Shown: positions 35,932 through 46,638, counted from the first letter of the stretch. The stretch is 64,000 nt of DNA from Kingdonia uniflora (GCA_014058105.1 JACGCM010001272.1:124001-188000); one strand, 5' to 3'. The notes: a model not told the origin generated them from the sequence alone. Numbers and translations are program-made.

Positions 35932-36177
35932 CAGAGGTTCTGTTGTAATTGTTATGCTGGAGTTGTTTCAGCAGGCTTAGTTTCAGTGGAAATAGTATTA
36001 TCGCAAGCACGAGCTAATTTCTGGCTTCCTTTGATTTCGTAGATCACTCCTTTCCAATCGAGCCGTAATGCCTTATGATATGTAGAGAGAATAGCTTTCA
36101 TGTTATGCAACCATAGTTGCCCCATGATGCCCAAGTAACGGGATTTGACCTTGATGACGTAAAAGACTACGTCAAGT

Positions 36178-36473
36178 GTGGCTGGTCTGGCTGTGATGGG
36201 AAGTGTGATTTACCCCACGCGCTCTTCCATAGAGCCGTTGAATCCAGAGACGTTGATGTCACTTGGTTCAGCCTTGTCTGTTAAGCCCATTTGGTCGATT
36301 ATGCTCTGGAAAATTAGCTCGATGCTGCTGTCAGTATTTACCATCATCGTATGTAGAACTATGTTCCTCATCTTTAACATGATGACGAGAGCATCGTGGT
36401 ACGAAAAATTAACGTGACGAACGTCATAGTTTTCGAAGGAAATTTTAGCTCGCTGATTGCTGGATTTTGGCAA
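36178..36473 (-). pseudogene. Element E aspartic protease
   Basis: ISFENYDVRHVNFSYHDALVIML and the active site region MMVNTDSSIELIFQSIIDQMGL. The family motif is LVDTGSSADI; here the catalytic aspartate is asparagine (VNTDSS), so cleavage activity is lost. Neighbouring gag (right) and RT (left) are in the expected gypsy order. Confidence 0.85.
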
Positions 36474-36659
36474 AAGACGAGCTTATTTGTCTACCATTGT
36501 CTGATTATGGTATTGTCTGATGCGCCTCCGCTTGGATCTGTTGGAGTTGTTAATTGTCTGAGTCTCGATGAAATATAAGTGCTTTTCTTCATTTGTTTTA
36601 TCAACTCGGACGATCTTGGCGTCAGTTTTGTAGCTGTCGTCCTTATAACTTTCGATGTC

Positions 36660-38104
36660 AACAATATACTCTAACATTTGACCTTGTGCAAATATATTTT
36701 GGAGAAAAAATATCAGTGTGAAATACCATTCTGTGTCATGATGTTGAATCTGGTGGTGAATGCAGTATGGCTTTCCTGGTATAGGCGGAAGAGTATTAGC
36801 AGTTCTGAAGCATTCATCTTTTTGTATCAGCGGGTATAAGTCTGTAAGAACAATTGTTAACTACTTTATACACGGAATTGGCTTCCTTCGTCCTTGGCGT
36901 CCTTGATTGTCATTGGATTTGAATTGCTTTTTATCACCCCCATAGTCTTTATTGTTGCTATGAGCTCGTTCATCGGGATGGCCTTTGGTAGGTAGGGTGA
37001 TGTGTTGAGGTCTTGGGTTCTCACTTGTCAGCCGCTCAAGGTCGATAAAGTTGTTGACTTTCTCAATCATGTCATCCAACGTCAATGGCTTGTTGAGAAC
37101 CAGGTGCTCCTTGACTCGTCCATCCGTGAGTAGAGCATTGGTGAAGGCGGAGATTGTGATTTTCTTATCGAGGTTGTCGATTTTCTGGGCTAGTCCAAAA
37201 TTTTTCTGGTAAACGTCTATAATTTTTCATCTAGTACCTATTTGAGGTTGAACAAAGAGTAAAGACTCTCCTCCTTGTCATTATTCTGCGAATTGTTTTT
37301 GACAAACAGTTCGCGCAGTTGTTCAAAAGTGGAGATAGATCCCTCATTTAGTATGTGAAACCATCGTAATGGCTCGCCTTTTAAACTGGTCGGGAAGAGA
37401 TGACAAAGGATGTGGTTGGACGTCGAATCCAGCGCCAAAAAATCCTAAAATTCTTGGACGTGCTCCACATGACCTCCCCCCTTGTATTTTTGAATTTTCG
37501 GAGTATGAAAATTGGTGGGTACTTCCTCGTCCAGCAACTCTTGTGCGAGCGGGTTCTTCTGTAATTTTGTATAACTATTTCTTCCAGTGAGTATTTGAGC
37601 GTCTAGCAGTTCCATGATGTGTTTGTCCACCTGTTTCGGAGTGAGATGTTGCCGAGACGTGATAACTCGTCTTGTTGCTTGCCCTTCTAGCAGATTATGC
37701 TCTTTTGTTGCTTCTCCCATGTGGTCATAGATTGAAACTCGAGGTTTTTCTCTGTTTTGCTCCTCCTGTTGTTGTAGATCTATTACCGCTCCAGCGGGAA
37801 ATGGTAGATTTATGTGACTCCGAGGTAGAACTGGTTCTTGCTTAATTTGAGGAAGTGCTAGATTTCGGCCTTGATGTCCCAAGCAATCATGGACTGATAT
37901 CCTCGAGGTTGCAGGCAGAGCGTTCTGCTGTCTTGGATTTGCTGCTATTTGAGCTTGAAGCGCTCTGATTGTGTCATGCATGTTGGCGAGCTGTTTCTTT
38001 AGCTCTATTCGTCGTTCGGCTTCTGCTTGTATAGTTGTTCACAAATCTGTCACTCCTTCAGCAGCGTCAGGCTGGACGTGGTGTGATTTGTCTTGATTTG
38101 CCAT
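36660..38104 (-). pseudogene. Element E gag
   Basis: ATG at 38104, about 60 bp past the primer-binding site (MANQDKSHHVQPDAAEG). Residues continue with coiled coil (IRALQAQIAANPRQQ), a basic region, YKGGGHVEHVQEF and the capsid core ALDSTSNHILCHLFPTSLKGEPLRWFHIL, SISTFEQLRELFVKN, matching gypsy gag FP.SL.G.A..WF. The order DD.IEKVNNFIDLE and a glycine-free CIK end follow at 37085-36861. Stops at about 38040 and 37445 and frame breaks near 37230 inactivate it. It is the structural protein of the particle. Confidence 0.85.
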
Positions 38105-38161
38105 CTTTTAAAAGTGAATGCGGTAAAAACTGGATTGGAGAACGCTGAGTGTATGCTTCGA

Positions 38162-38179
38162 TTCCCATAGACGGCGCCA
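38162..38179 (-). other. Primer-binding site of E
   Basis: Minus strand TGGCGCCGTCTATGGGAA, one base different from P; two bases from the LTR. Confidence 0.8.
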
Positions 38180-38181
38180 AA

Positions 38182-38791
38182 TGTAATAGTCTATTTTCAT
38201 TGAGATCGAAAATAGTTTTACACCATAGAATTTTGAATGATATGAGAGTAAAAGTAATAGCAAGCACAAAGATTTAGCGTGCAAAACCCTTGAATGGGTA
38301 AAAAACCAGGACCTCTCCTGAGGATTTGGGAAAAAGTTATTTATAAATTATTAACTATTACATGAGAGAGATATTAGAAAAGGTCTCTCAGAAGCTATAT
38401 CCCGAAGGTGTGTCAGTAAAGCTCCATCTCCCTTAAACTGTAGCTCTCTGTGCCTATTTATAGGTCTTATAACATGACCGTTATTTGCTTTAATAAGGAA
38501 CGTTATAATATCAAGTTTTGACGAGTCTTCATAATGGTCGAATAACGGCTTGAGTAACTCTTCTTCTTTGTAACTGCTCCATAATGTGCCATAAATGCGC
38601 CACGTGTTTATTGAGGAGGTCGAGTAAATGCGTGATGGTCGAATGCTGAGACTTGAGCTTGAGTTTCAGAAATGGCTTTTACATCAAATTGAGTTGTAGC
38701 AGTTCGAAGTTACTGTCGGTATTCGAAGTACTGTAGTTGTATCAGTTTGAAGTTATTGTAGCAGGTCGAGTATTAGAAATAAGTCACCACA
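38182..38791 (-). repeat. 5' LTR of E (610 bp)
   Basis: TGTAATAGTCTATTTTCA to AGTCACCACA, close to the LTRs of B and F and clearly different from the LTR at 23665-24347. D sequence (GATTTCTAGG) resumes immediately. Confidence 0.85.
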
Positions 38792-40002
38792 GATTTCTAG
38801 GCTTGATGTTTTGGAGTTTAAGCACCTTACCCTGATGGTACTTTGCTAAAAACTTGCATTATTCACTTTCATTCTTGTTGTTTATGCAATTGTGAGCATA
38901 TATGAAGCTTAGTTGTTACTCGTTTCCCTAATTTCCTTGAAACTCAGTTTGTCATTTTTGTTGTAGTTTTAATCAGGACTATTTCAATGATTCGATGATA
39001 ACATGAGCCATTTTCAGTCCTCAACTTATTGAAGTACTAGGATAGCTAGAAAACAACATTTCTTATGTACCTGTTATCTTTGAAGTAAAAGAGGTACTTG
39101 CTATTTTTGTTAACTTTTACAAGGATGTTTTCATTTGAGAGAGCGTTAGTACTTCACGGTATATATACTGCGTTAGTTTGGGTTTAGTCTTTCGTTTGTG
39201 CATGGCTGTTGGGGTTAGCTTTATAAAAAATGTGAGATGTATGGTCTGATTGGTAGCAAGGAGAATGGGTTAAGGTTTTGACTTATGTCGGTCTTGGCTT
39301 TCTTCAAATCCAAGAACTTTGAATTTCTTGGTATGTGAGTTTGGAATCACGAGGCCAGATTGGGTATAGAATTGATATTAGTGTTTTAAATACTTTCATA
39401 TATGTCTTTTAAAGTTTATTTTAGGGTAAGGGTTAATGATGGGGTTGGTCTATTCAATTTGAAGCTTTTGCTTTTAGATTTTGGTACTAGCGAAGATGGA
39501 TTTAGAGCTTGGATTTGATTTTTTTTTAACATATAGATATTGCATCTACCTAGATGATTCCCTAATGGTTAGTTAGTGGGAAAGTAGACATAATGTTTTG
39601 GAAGCAAATATACTAGTTTTAGTAGTTTATAAGCCAAATATCACTGATTACACTTGCTTATGTTGATTTCTTAGATCTAGAACCACAATAGGCTTGCATC
39701 TCATGTTTTATTTATTTACTCATGTGCCCAATCGTGGGTTATCTATGTTTGCTATAATTAATTATTCTGTCGATCAGCCTCATGATTAGCTAAGCTTAAA
39801 CCATGTCTGAACTTGAATATTATATATTGACTATCGAGGCATTAGGTACAAAGACATGCAAAGCCCTTCCATATTAAGCTAGCATTGATTATTGAATATA
39901 TAAACATATTTATTTTGTCGTTATACCATCTAGCATTATTGTTTGTAGCTATATACGTTTATAAACACTTTTAAATGTAAGCCGTGGGGGTTGTCTTTAC
40001 AG
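38792..40002 (+). other. Non-coding part of D before the carrier exons
   Basis: About 1.2 kb, AT-rich, no conserved coding sequence found. It reads like intron sequence leading to the acceptor TTGTCTTTACAG at 40002. Confidence 0.45.
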
Positions 40003-40768
40003 GACTGCCTTAGTTGGTATTCTAGAAAAGGGCAACTTGCCTCTACTTTATGCCGGTTTGGGTGCGGTCCTCTGGAGAAATATCCCTCACTCTATTATCA
40101 AGGTAACTTTTTATGACAATATGAGACTACTTTGTTTGCCTTTCATTACATACTAAAAGGTCATCTTATCCTATTTAAGATTTTTCCAGCTGTCACTTTA
40201 ATTCTTTTATCTTTATAATACAGAACTTTTCTAAGTCAAAGATCAAAGAATGCATCTGCCGTACTTACAGTTTTACACCTACGAAAGATTGAAGCAGCTA
40301 TTATCTTCATTAGCACAATCTAATGCTCATCCTAGCACCATTCAAACGGTTTGTTTTCTGTTAATCCCATTTACTTATTCAAGGGCATTCAACTTATGCT
40401 CTATATATTCCCTTTTTCTGCGGCACGGCCACTATGTTTGTTTTCGATTTTTCCGACCACAAAATTTATGGTCTACATCAGTATTTTCTGTTATTGTATT
40501 CAAAATTTGAAACAAGAGATTGAAAATTCTGATGGAATCTAATGAGCTCTGCTTATCTGTGGGATCTGTTACCAACATATATTGCTGTCAGCGAAATTTT
40601 AATTTGTCGTGTTTATAACTAAAGATCTCTTATTGATACCGTCAGATTTGTAATATATGTTGCTCAGTTTTGACCCCTTTGCAGCTATTATGTGGAGGAC
40701 TGGCTAGATCTACTGCCGCATTGTTTACAACTCCTTTTGATGTGGTAAAGACAAGATTACATATTGAG
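40003..40768 (+). pseudogene. Captured fragment of a mitochondrial carrier gene (three exons)
   Basis: Three exons with proper borders: 40003-40102 (TALVGILEKGNLPLLYAGLG, RNIPHSIIK), 40271-40348 (FYTYERLKQLLSSL, HPSTIQT) and 40685-40768 (LLCGGLARSTAALFTTPFDV, VKTRLHIE). Introns begin GT and end AG. The last exon has the carrier signature P-x-D-x-x-K-x-R (PFDVVKTR) and the first the GLYAG-like LLYAGLGAVL..N segment that precedes an even-numbered membrane helix. The family moves metabolites across the inner mitochondrial membrane with six helices in three repeats; only about 87 residues are here, so it is a fragment carried by CACTA element D. The parent carrier is not identified. Confidence 0.75.
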
Positions 40769-41499
40769 GTATGTTAATATAGGCAGTTTTATCTGTGAGA
40801 TCAGTAATCTATTTTCACATACATTGAATCTTGTTGCTCTATCTAGTATGAGCCATTCTTAGTAAGAGTTTTCTTTTTTATGTTATATATGATCCTACCT
40901 AAACTGCTTTAATAACTCATTGTAGACAAGATTTAAATGGATTATGGCTATGCAAATACATGACATAGCTTGCTGCAGTTTTCACCATGAGCAAGTCTCT
41001 ATTCTTCAACAAATGAACATGTCATCTTCTTTTGTGAGTCACCTTTCCCTGAACCATCTTCCTTGTTAACAATTTGAACCCATGTTGTTGCGGTCAATCC
41101 ACTAAAATAGTTAATTTTGCAAGGTTTTCTAAAATGTTCTTCCATTACATTAATAAGGTAGAACTCAAAACTTATGGAACTTTATATTTGGTTTTTATTA
41201 TGTAGGCAATATGGAATGCCTCGTACTGGAGACTTCATTTATATTCTCGAGGTGACATGGGATGTTGGATTTGTAACTCTTTATGTGAAAATAATAATTT
41301 CATTGTTACTTTTTTCCTTCCAATTATTTTTGATTTGTTTTTTAGTTTCTTTTGTATGTTAGAGAATAGTTGCAATCAGATGCTTTATTTTTCTTGAATG
41401 AAAGCAGTTTTTTTTAATTGTCTTTTGTTTAGTTTATATTAACTTATGATGTGCATTGCTGTAGGAGTGGGGAGTACTTTATATTTACAGCTTCACTGG

Positions 41500-41772
41500 G
41501 TGTAGTAAAAGCTAGCATTTTTTTTTTGAAAAATTAAATAAAAAATACCATGGACAATGTCCATGGAAAATATATCAGTGTTCATCCGTGACAAAAATAA
41601 TTACCACGAATAAACTCTGTAGTAACACGAGATAAAAAATCACAGACTTAATCCGTGGCAAAAAAATTGCCACGCATGTTTTACTACAGACCTCGACCAC
41701 AGATAAAGTCTGTGGTAATTCTCCATTTACCAGAGATAAAGGCTATGGAAAATCACATAAATTGGTATAGTG
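41500..41772 (-). repeat. Right terminal and subterminal repeats of D
   Basis: Contains CCATGGACAATGTCCATGG, TTACCACG, CCGTGGC..GCCACG, CCACAGATAAAGTCTGTGG and ends TTGGTATAGTG. Several of these are small palindromes. Confidence 0.7.
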
Positions 41773-42065
41773 CAATGCCTAAAATCATGCATATATATTA
41801 CAACTCATGAGAATAATATCTATATCTAATTTTATTCAATGGGCTTCCGTGCATGGGCCTTTAGTTGACAACTTCAAATAAGAATCATTATTGGAGTGTA
41901 TCACCCTTGTTCTTCGTTAAAAACCGAAAAAATGTACGACTTGTTTATCATGTGACCAATTTATGTAAATACAAACAAAAACACTATTAGTGTCACATAT
42001 ATTTAATAAATGACTATGTAGATATAAATTTAGGAGTTGTACACGTAAATATTACGTGTTTATCA

Positions 42066-43672
42066 AATACCCCCGAACTTATATTTTGCTAGTCCTCGAG
42101 CAAAAGTAAACAAAAACTATTTTTGCATGTCACGCGGTTGCATTTAGCGTATGCAACAAGCCCTTAAACCCCCAGGTTTAGCTTGGTGGACGAGTGTTGT
42201 CTCGTGAAGGTTTGGAGTGACTATACCCACAAAAGTCAATGATGACATTTTAAACAATTCTAGAATACACATGACTCATTTCCTATGAACTTAACCTTAC
42301 TTAGTTGTGACTAAAATATATCAATAAAAAAATCCTTAAACTTGTTATTCTCCCAAGTATATTAAAGAATATTTTAAGCTTATCCGAAACTAAAGGTACT
42401 ACCTCAAGATTAGAAAGAGATTCAAGTATTTTGCTTTAGCTATATTTAAGTGTACAATGAAAATAGTTTTATCGCCTAATACGTTGTCTAGAATAATTAA
42501 CTCAGTTTTTGGTAGTCTAGTTCTCACTGGAATAAATTCAACGGTCAGTTCGACAAGTACCTTAGTCAATTTGTCTTCCTAAAATTTTTCTTTTTTCTTT
42601 TCTTTTGTAAGCCTTTTCTTTTAAATACTTTGTTTCTTAGTGAAGCCTCCATAACAAGGAGTTTTTGGTCGAGAATCCCTGCCAGTTGGCGAAAGTTGCC
42701 AGGGTGTGGTGCCCTATCATGACCTAGACTCAGGATTCTCACAAGTAACATTTTCTTATGCTCCTTTTACATAGTTCATGGTCAAACTCTTGATTGATGA
42801 TAATTTTTTCTCTTTCAGTTCTTAATCATGCGAGTAGTCTTCGAGCATAAAAGATTTTAGAGCACATTTGGCTTTTTTTATTTTTTTTCTTAGGAATGAA
42901 CTTATTCTTAGGCAGTTGTCTCTCTTGTAGCAAACTATTCCTAACATAAATGCTAAATTTTCTTTATACTGAGCAAAAATCTATTGAAGGTATTAATTGT
43001 AAAACTACAGTGAAGTGCACGTTTCCAAAATATGCCAAGTTAACTTGAATTAGTCTTTAATAAAAAGATAGTACATCTAGCTTAAGATATTCTAAAATAT
43101 TCTAGTGTATACTTAGTACAATTTCAAAATTTAGGTTTTTTCATAATATTTATGCCAATGTAAAATCAGTTTAAGTGTTTGGAAATTCGTCAAAAATATA
43201 TCATAAAATGTCAAAGTGCCATTATTTCACTTTTCTTCAAAAAGCATATCAAGAAATGGTTTCCTACCCCCAAACTTAAATCAAGCATTGCTCTCAATAT
43301 TGGAGAACAAAAAAATAAATGGAAGAGAAAACTAAAATATCTCACCTGAATGTGTCAAGGGTTGCCTCTCATGAAGCGCTAAGTTTACCGTCTTCAGCTA
43401 GACAAATGTACCTCCATACTTAAATGATTTATAATGGTACTATAGGGGTACAAAGTATAATAAGTGATGAACTATCCAGGTTGTAAGTTCTCCTTAAATA
43501 ACCGAGGAACACCAAAATTGTCCTTATCCTTGAATAACCATATAATAGAAAAATAGTGGTTCTCCTCATCTACACCTAATTGTACTGATGCAATCATGTT
43601 ACATAAAAATAACTAAGAGTCTAATCCCCTAGGATAAAGATTATCCTTATTTAATTTATGGGGAATCTCACT
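42066..43672 (-). other. Polypurine tract and 3' non-coding region of C
   Basis: Begins AATACCCCCGAACTT (polypurine on the minus strand) and aligns with 8738-10137 of A. No gene seen. Confidence 0.6.
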
Positions 43673-45022
43673 TTAAGATATTTTACAAGGTATAACCCCA
43701 TACACCAAAAATTTATCTTGATATTTATCATTTCCCAAAAAGTAACTTGAACCATTAAAGTGATGTCGATCGGGTGGTTGTGGGTCAGGCTCAAGTTTAT
43801 ATGACTCAATTACAGGTAATAATGCTTGCACTATTTTAAGAATTATGGGGTCATCCCAGTACTTAAAATATTTTAGACATTGATCAATAGAATAGGTACC
43901 ACTAGAGTTATTGCGTAGCAAATCCACAAATTCATTAACAATTATGTTATTCCCAACTGGCTTGTGAAATGGAGATGTAGGCATAAGTATAGATGTAGTT
44001 GGTGAAGGAGTGACCAAAACTGAATCAAACCCCAATAATAATGATATATCATGTAAAGAAGGGTCGTCCACCCACTAGTTTTCAATATTGCAATTTGTGT
44101 TAGGTGGACGCGGCTCAAGGCAAGGCTGAGGTGACGTATAAGGAGACTGAAAATGAAAGGGAAAGTTGATAACATCTGTAACAGGTTCGGCAATTTCCAA
44201 TTTCTTGACTTTGGTACAAATATCATCATCTATAAATTCCATGCATGTTATCGTATAATGAGACTGTGATTCCATATGTTCATATTTTATCTCATCATCA
44301 TCATCGTCAGATAAATCATTAGAGGAAAGGGAAAAATATTCAGTCTCGGTCATAGTTTCCTCGAAAAAATTTATTGGGTTGACAAATGAAATGATGGAGG
44401 GTGAAATCGATGGTTGAATGTTGAGGGCTTCTTTAAAATCTTCTTGTGACATAGGATCGTCGACCTTAAAATATTCATCTTCTAAATCTGTCTCACAATA
44501 TGGTATCCATTCACCCCACAGAGAAAACATTCCATGATTACGCTTGAATTCATCAATTTCTAAATCACAAGGGAATTTAACTTCGGATTGTTCTTCTTTA
44601 TTGTTTAGAAGTATTTCATGCTCTATTTCACTCCAGGTAGTTGACAACTGAGGTATCTGAGCCTATAATCTATAGATAGATTGGGTCGTTGAATTATGAT
44701 TCACCAAAGTCTGTTGTTGGAATTGCATCATTTGTTGCTGAAATTACATCGCTTGTTTTTGGCTTTCCATTGATTGTTTTTGGCTTTCCATTGATTGTTG
44801 CATAAAGAGAGCAGGGGTATCTTCCAAAGATGGTTTGGGTGGAGTGGGTGGGAACTGTTTGGATGATTGGACGGATTGATGGGCCTGCATATATGAATAA
44901 GATTGGAAAGGTTTCATGTATTGTTAATTTTGGTGATCCCATTATTGAAAATGATTTTGAGGTTGCTGCGGGATGTCGAATTGTGAGTTGTATGGATTCC
45001 AATGCTCTTGCATATATGACAT
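43673..45022 (-). pseudogene. Element C copy of the gag-tail/acidic ORF
   Basis: ATG at 45022 (MSYMQEHWNPYNSQF). It has the same layout as the ORF of A: Q-rich segment with QTMESQKQ-like duplications (SMESQKQ twice), LSTTWSEIEHEILLNNKEEQ, WGEWIPYCETDLEDEYFKVD, NDLSDDDDDEIKYE, LGFDSVLVTPSPTTSI, KYFKYWDDPIILKIVQALLP and DPQPPDRHHFNGSSYFL, stopping after PCKIS where A reads on for about 56 more codons. Stops (for example at 44075) differ from those in A. Differences are scattered and the hydrophobic/acidic pattern is kept. I do not recognise the protein outside its gag-like N-terminal part. Confidence 0.7.
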
Positions 45023-45858
45023 TTTGAAATAAAAGCAACACCCAATGCAATAAATAACCAATCAAGCCTAAACTCTAGCACATCAACATTTTTTAGAAGT
45101 AATAATTTGGTCTCCCCTATATTCTTTTATGTTCAAAATAGGTAGGATGGCAAAAGGCTTTGGTTCCTATACTCTCCTGCATCACTATGCTAGTACCAGC
45201 TTAAAGTAGATGTTCAGTCTTCACGCCTGAGCGAGTTGCCTTATCGCTCGTCAGCACTCGGAACGGTGACGTCGCAAACCAATAACCAGTATTTCGTGGT
45301 GCTAGGCTGGGGCCGTATCCAACGAACTCGCGTTTGTACCCCAGTCCGGTACACCTATCCGTTGGGTGATGAAATCCGACGGGAATCTTGCTACTTTTTT
45401 TTATTAACAGTTATTTTGAGGTCCGGGACGTTCAATTTTTGTGTGATACGAATTTCTTCGTATCCCTAATGGGTGGTCCAACTTGTTGGAAAGCTTTTTG
45501 GGTGATAAAATCCCGTAAGTCTCTAACAGTTTTTACCTTTACTAATGTTGGAATGAAAAATAATATTAAACACAACAATAGGTCAATCCGACCACAATAA
45601 ATTGTTTATAAGAGCAGCGTGTATTTGTACAGTCTACACGACTTTGTATGTCCTAGTGCCAGGGCGGAGAGGATATGTACCCCTTCGGGATGTCAAGTTT
45701 TAAGAAGTACCAACCTACGGGAAGTGTGTTTCCAGGTGTAGCTGTGGCCGCCCCTTCACTTAGGGGGCGAAAGAAGAAGTGCCACTTTACTTAGGAGGCA
45801 CAAGAAGGATGGATTTGATGATGTTTTTAGCTTTGCGTATTATCCGTCTTGTTTTCAA
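45023..45858 (-). other. 5' leader of C, truncated
   Basis: Matches the leader of A, including hairpins at 45748-45801 (GCCGCCCCTTCACTTAGGGG and a weaker TGCCACTTTACTTAGGAGGC). Similarity ends at 45858, where P resumes. Confidence 0.65.
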
Positions 45859-46070
45859 TACATTATCATACATTCTAATACATTATCATACATTCCACTA
45901 CATCATCATACATTATAATACATTACCATACATTCTCTTGCATTCGAACAGTTGGTTATTGGTTCAACCAATCCAACCATGCAATTTACATATCCAATGG
46001 TCAATAATGTTTCTCAACCAACACCACTCGCTCATCATGCTTCTCGTGCTCTTGGCTGAGACGGGGCGAA
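45859..46070 (+). other. 3' end of P internal region with polypurine tract
   Basis: CATTATCATACATT-type short repeats, then a segment (GTTGGTTATTGGTTCAACC onward) that also occurs inverted at 3035-3240, then GAGACGGGGCGAA immediately before the LTR. Confidence 0.75.
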
Positions 46071-46633
46071 TGTAGTGGCTTATTTCCAATACTAGACCTA
46101 AACCCTGATTTTGAACTTCAGCCCGATTGGATGTAAAGGCCAGTTCTGAAACTCAAGCTCAGGTCTCAGTATTCGACCATCACGCATTTACTCGACCTCG
46201 TCAACAAACACGTGGAGCATTTATGACACATTATGGAACATTTACAAGGAAGAAGAGTTACTCAAGCCGTTACTCGACCATTATGAAGACCATTATGAAG
46301 ACTCATCAATACCTGATATTGTAGCGTTCCTCATCAATGTAACCAACAGTCATGTTATAAGACCTATAAATAGGACCAGAGAGCTAGAGATTGAGAAGTT
46401 ATTCTAACACATCTTCTAAGAGACCTTTTCTATATTTCTCTCTTTTTGTAATAGCTAGGAGTCTATAAACATCTCTCTCTTTCAAAAATCCTCAGGAGAG
46501 GTCGTAGTTTTTAACCCATTCAAGGGTTTTCTACGCTAAAACTTGTGTTAGTTACTTTCAGTTCCTAGCTAACATTCCATATTTTAAGGGTATAAGGCAC
46601 TATCTTCGTCCAATACGAAAATAGGCTATTACA
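46071..46633 (+). repeat. 3' LTR of P (563 bp)
   Basis: TGTAGTGGCTTATTTCC to GGCTATTACA, same orientation as 4002-4563 and inverted relative to 2484-3034. TATA-like CCTATAAATAGG near 46362-46373. Confidence 0.9.
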
Positions 46634-46638
46634 GTCTC
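46634..46638. repeat. Target-site duplication GTCTC, right copy
   Basis: Identical to 2479-2483; the gag sequence of H continues beyond it. Confidence 0.85.

Larger units (their letters stand above)
23665..38791 (-). mobile_element. Large gypsy element E/G (about 15 kb): decayed gag-pol, tandem array and opposite-strand accessory genes
   Basis: Minus-strand order: 5' LTR 38182-38791, primer site 38162-38179, gag 38104-36660, protease, RT, RNase H, integrase to 32660, 78-bp array 32530-31140, then a 6.6-kb region transcribed the other way (24348-30971), then the LTR at 23665-24347. The size, and extra ORFs between pol and the 3' LTR, fit the Tat/Retand/Ogre group of plant gypsy. The two end LTRs belong to different subfamilies, so the unit is probably a recombinant. 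It interrupts CACTA element D and is the deepest nested layer. Confidence 0.7.
19105..41772. mobile_element. CACTA-type DNA transposon D with captured host-gene fragments; filled by gypsy elements
   Basis: The right end, read inward, is CACTATACCAATTTATGTG; the left end is CCCTACACCAAATTTACA, a one-base variant of CACTA. A 3-bp duplication CAA (19102-19104 and 41773-41775) fits the superfamily. Both subterminal regions are rich in short CCACAG/CTGTGG-type motifs in both orientations, as in CACTA elements, which bind transposase there. The element's own DNA is 19105-20419 and 38792-41772, about 4.3 kb. No transposase is visible, so it is non-autonomous. It holds pieces of at least two host genes, both in plus orientation. 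Confidence 0.8.
18286..42065 (-). repeat. 3' LTR of C, interrupted by D
   Basis: The left 819 bp (18286-19104) and right 290 bp (41776-42065) reproduce the LTR of A. The break is at AAACAA/TGCCTAAAATC, with CAA on both sides of D. Confidence 0.85.
18286..45858 (-). mobile_element. Gypsy element C, sister of A; lacks its 5' LTR and carries CACTA element D
   Basis: 3' LTR is 18286-19104 plus 41776-42065 (1109 bp when D and one CAA are removed). Then polypurine tract (42066), 3' non-coding region, ORF (45022-43673) and leader to 45858. Similarity to the leader of A stops at GTTTTCAA (45858) and P sequence (TACATTATCATACATT) resumes, so the rest of the leader, primer site and 5' LTR are missing. 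This is a deletion or incomplete insertion rather than a clean boundary. Confidence 0.8.
2484..46633. mobile_element. Composite element P: non-autonomous gypsy element with outward-facing inverted end LTRs, carrying all nested inserts
   Basis: P occupies 2484-7630, 17777-18285 and 45859-46633 after removing A and C. From 4002 it reads as a plus-strand element: LTR (4002-4563), primer-binding site (4566-4583), about 2.6 kb of non-coding internal DNA, 78-bp tandem array, short AT-rich spacer, polypurine tract and 3' LTR (46071-46633). Left of the 5' LTR is an extra inverted copy of its own 3' end: minus-strand LTR (2484-3034), polypurine tract and array (3244-3935). Both outer ends are therefore U5 ends, yet GTCTC flanks the whole. 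Leader similarity to E (CACTCAGCGTTCTCC after the primer site) places P as a deletion derivative of an E-like parent. Confidence 0.75.

Noticed and set aside
38792..40002. Additional upstream exons of the mitochondrial carrier
   Set aside because: I could not find a carrier-like segment in frame before 40003.
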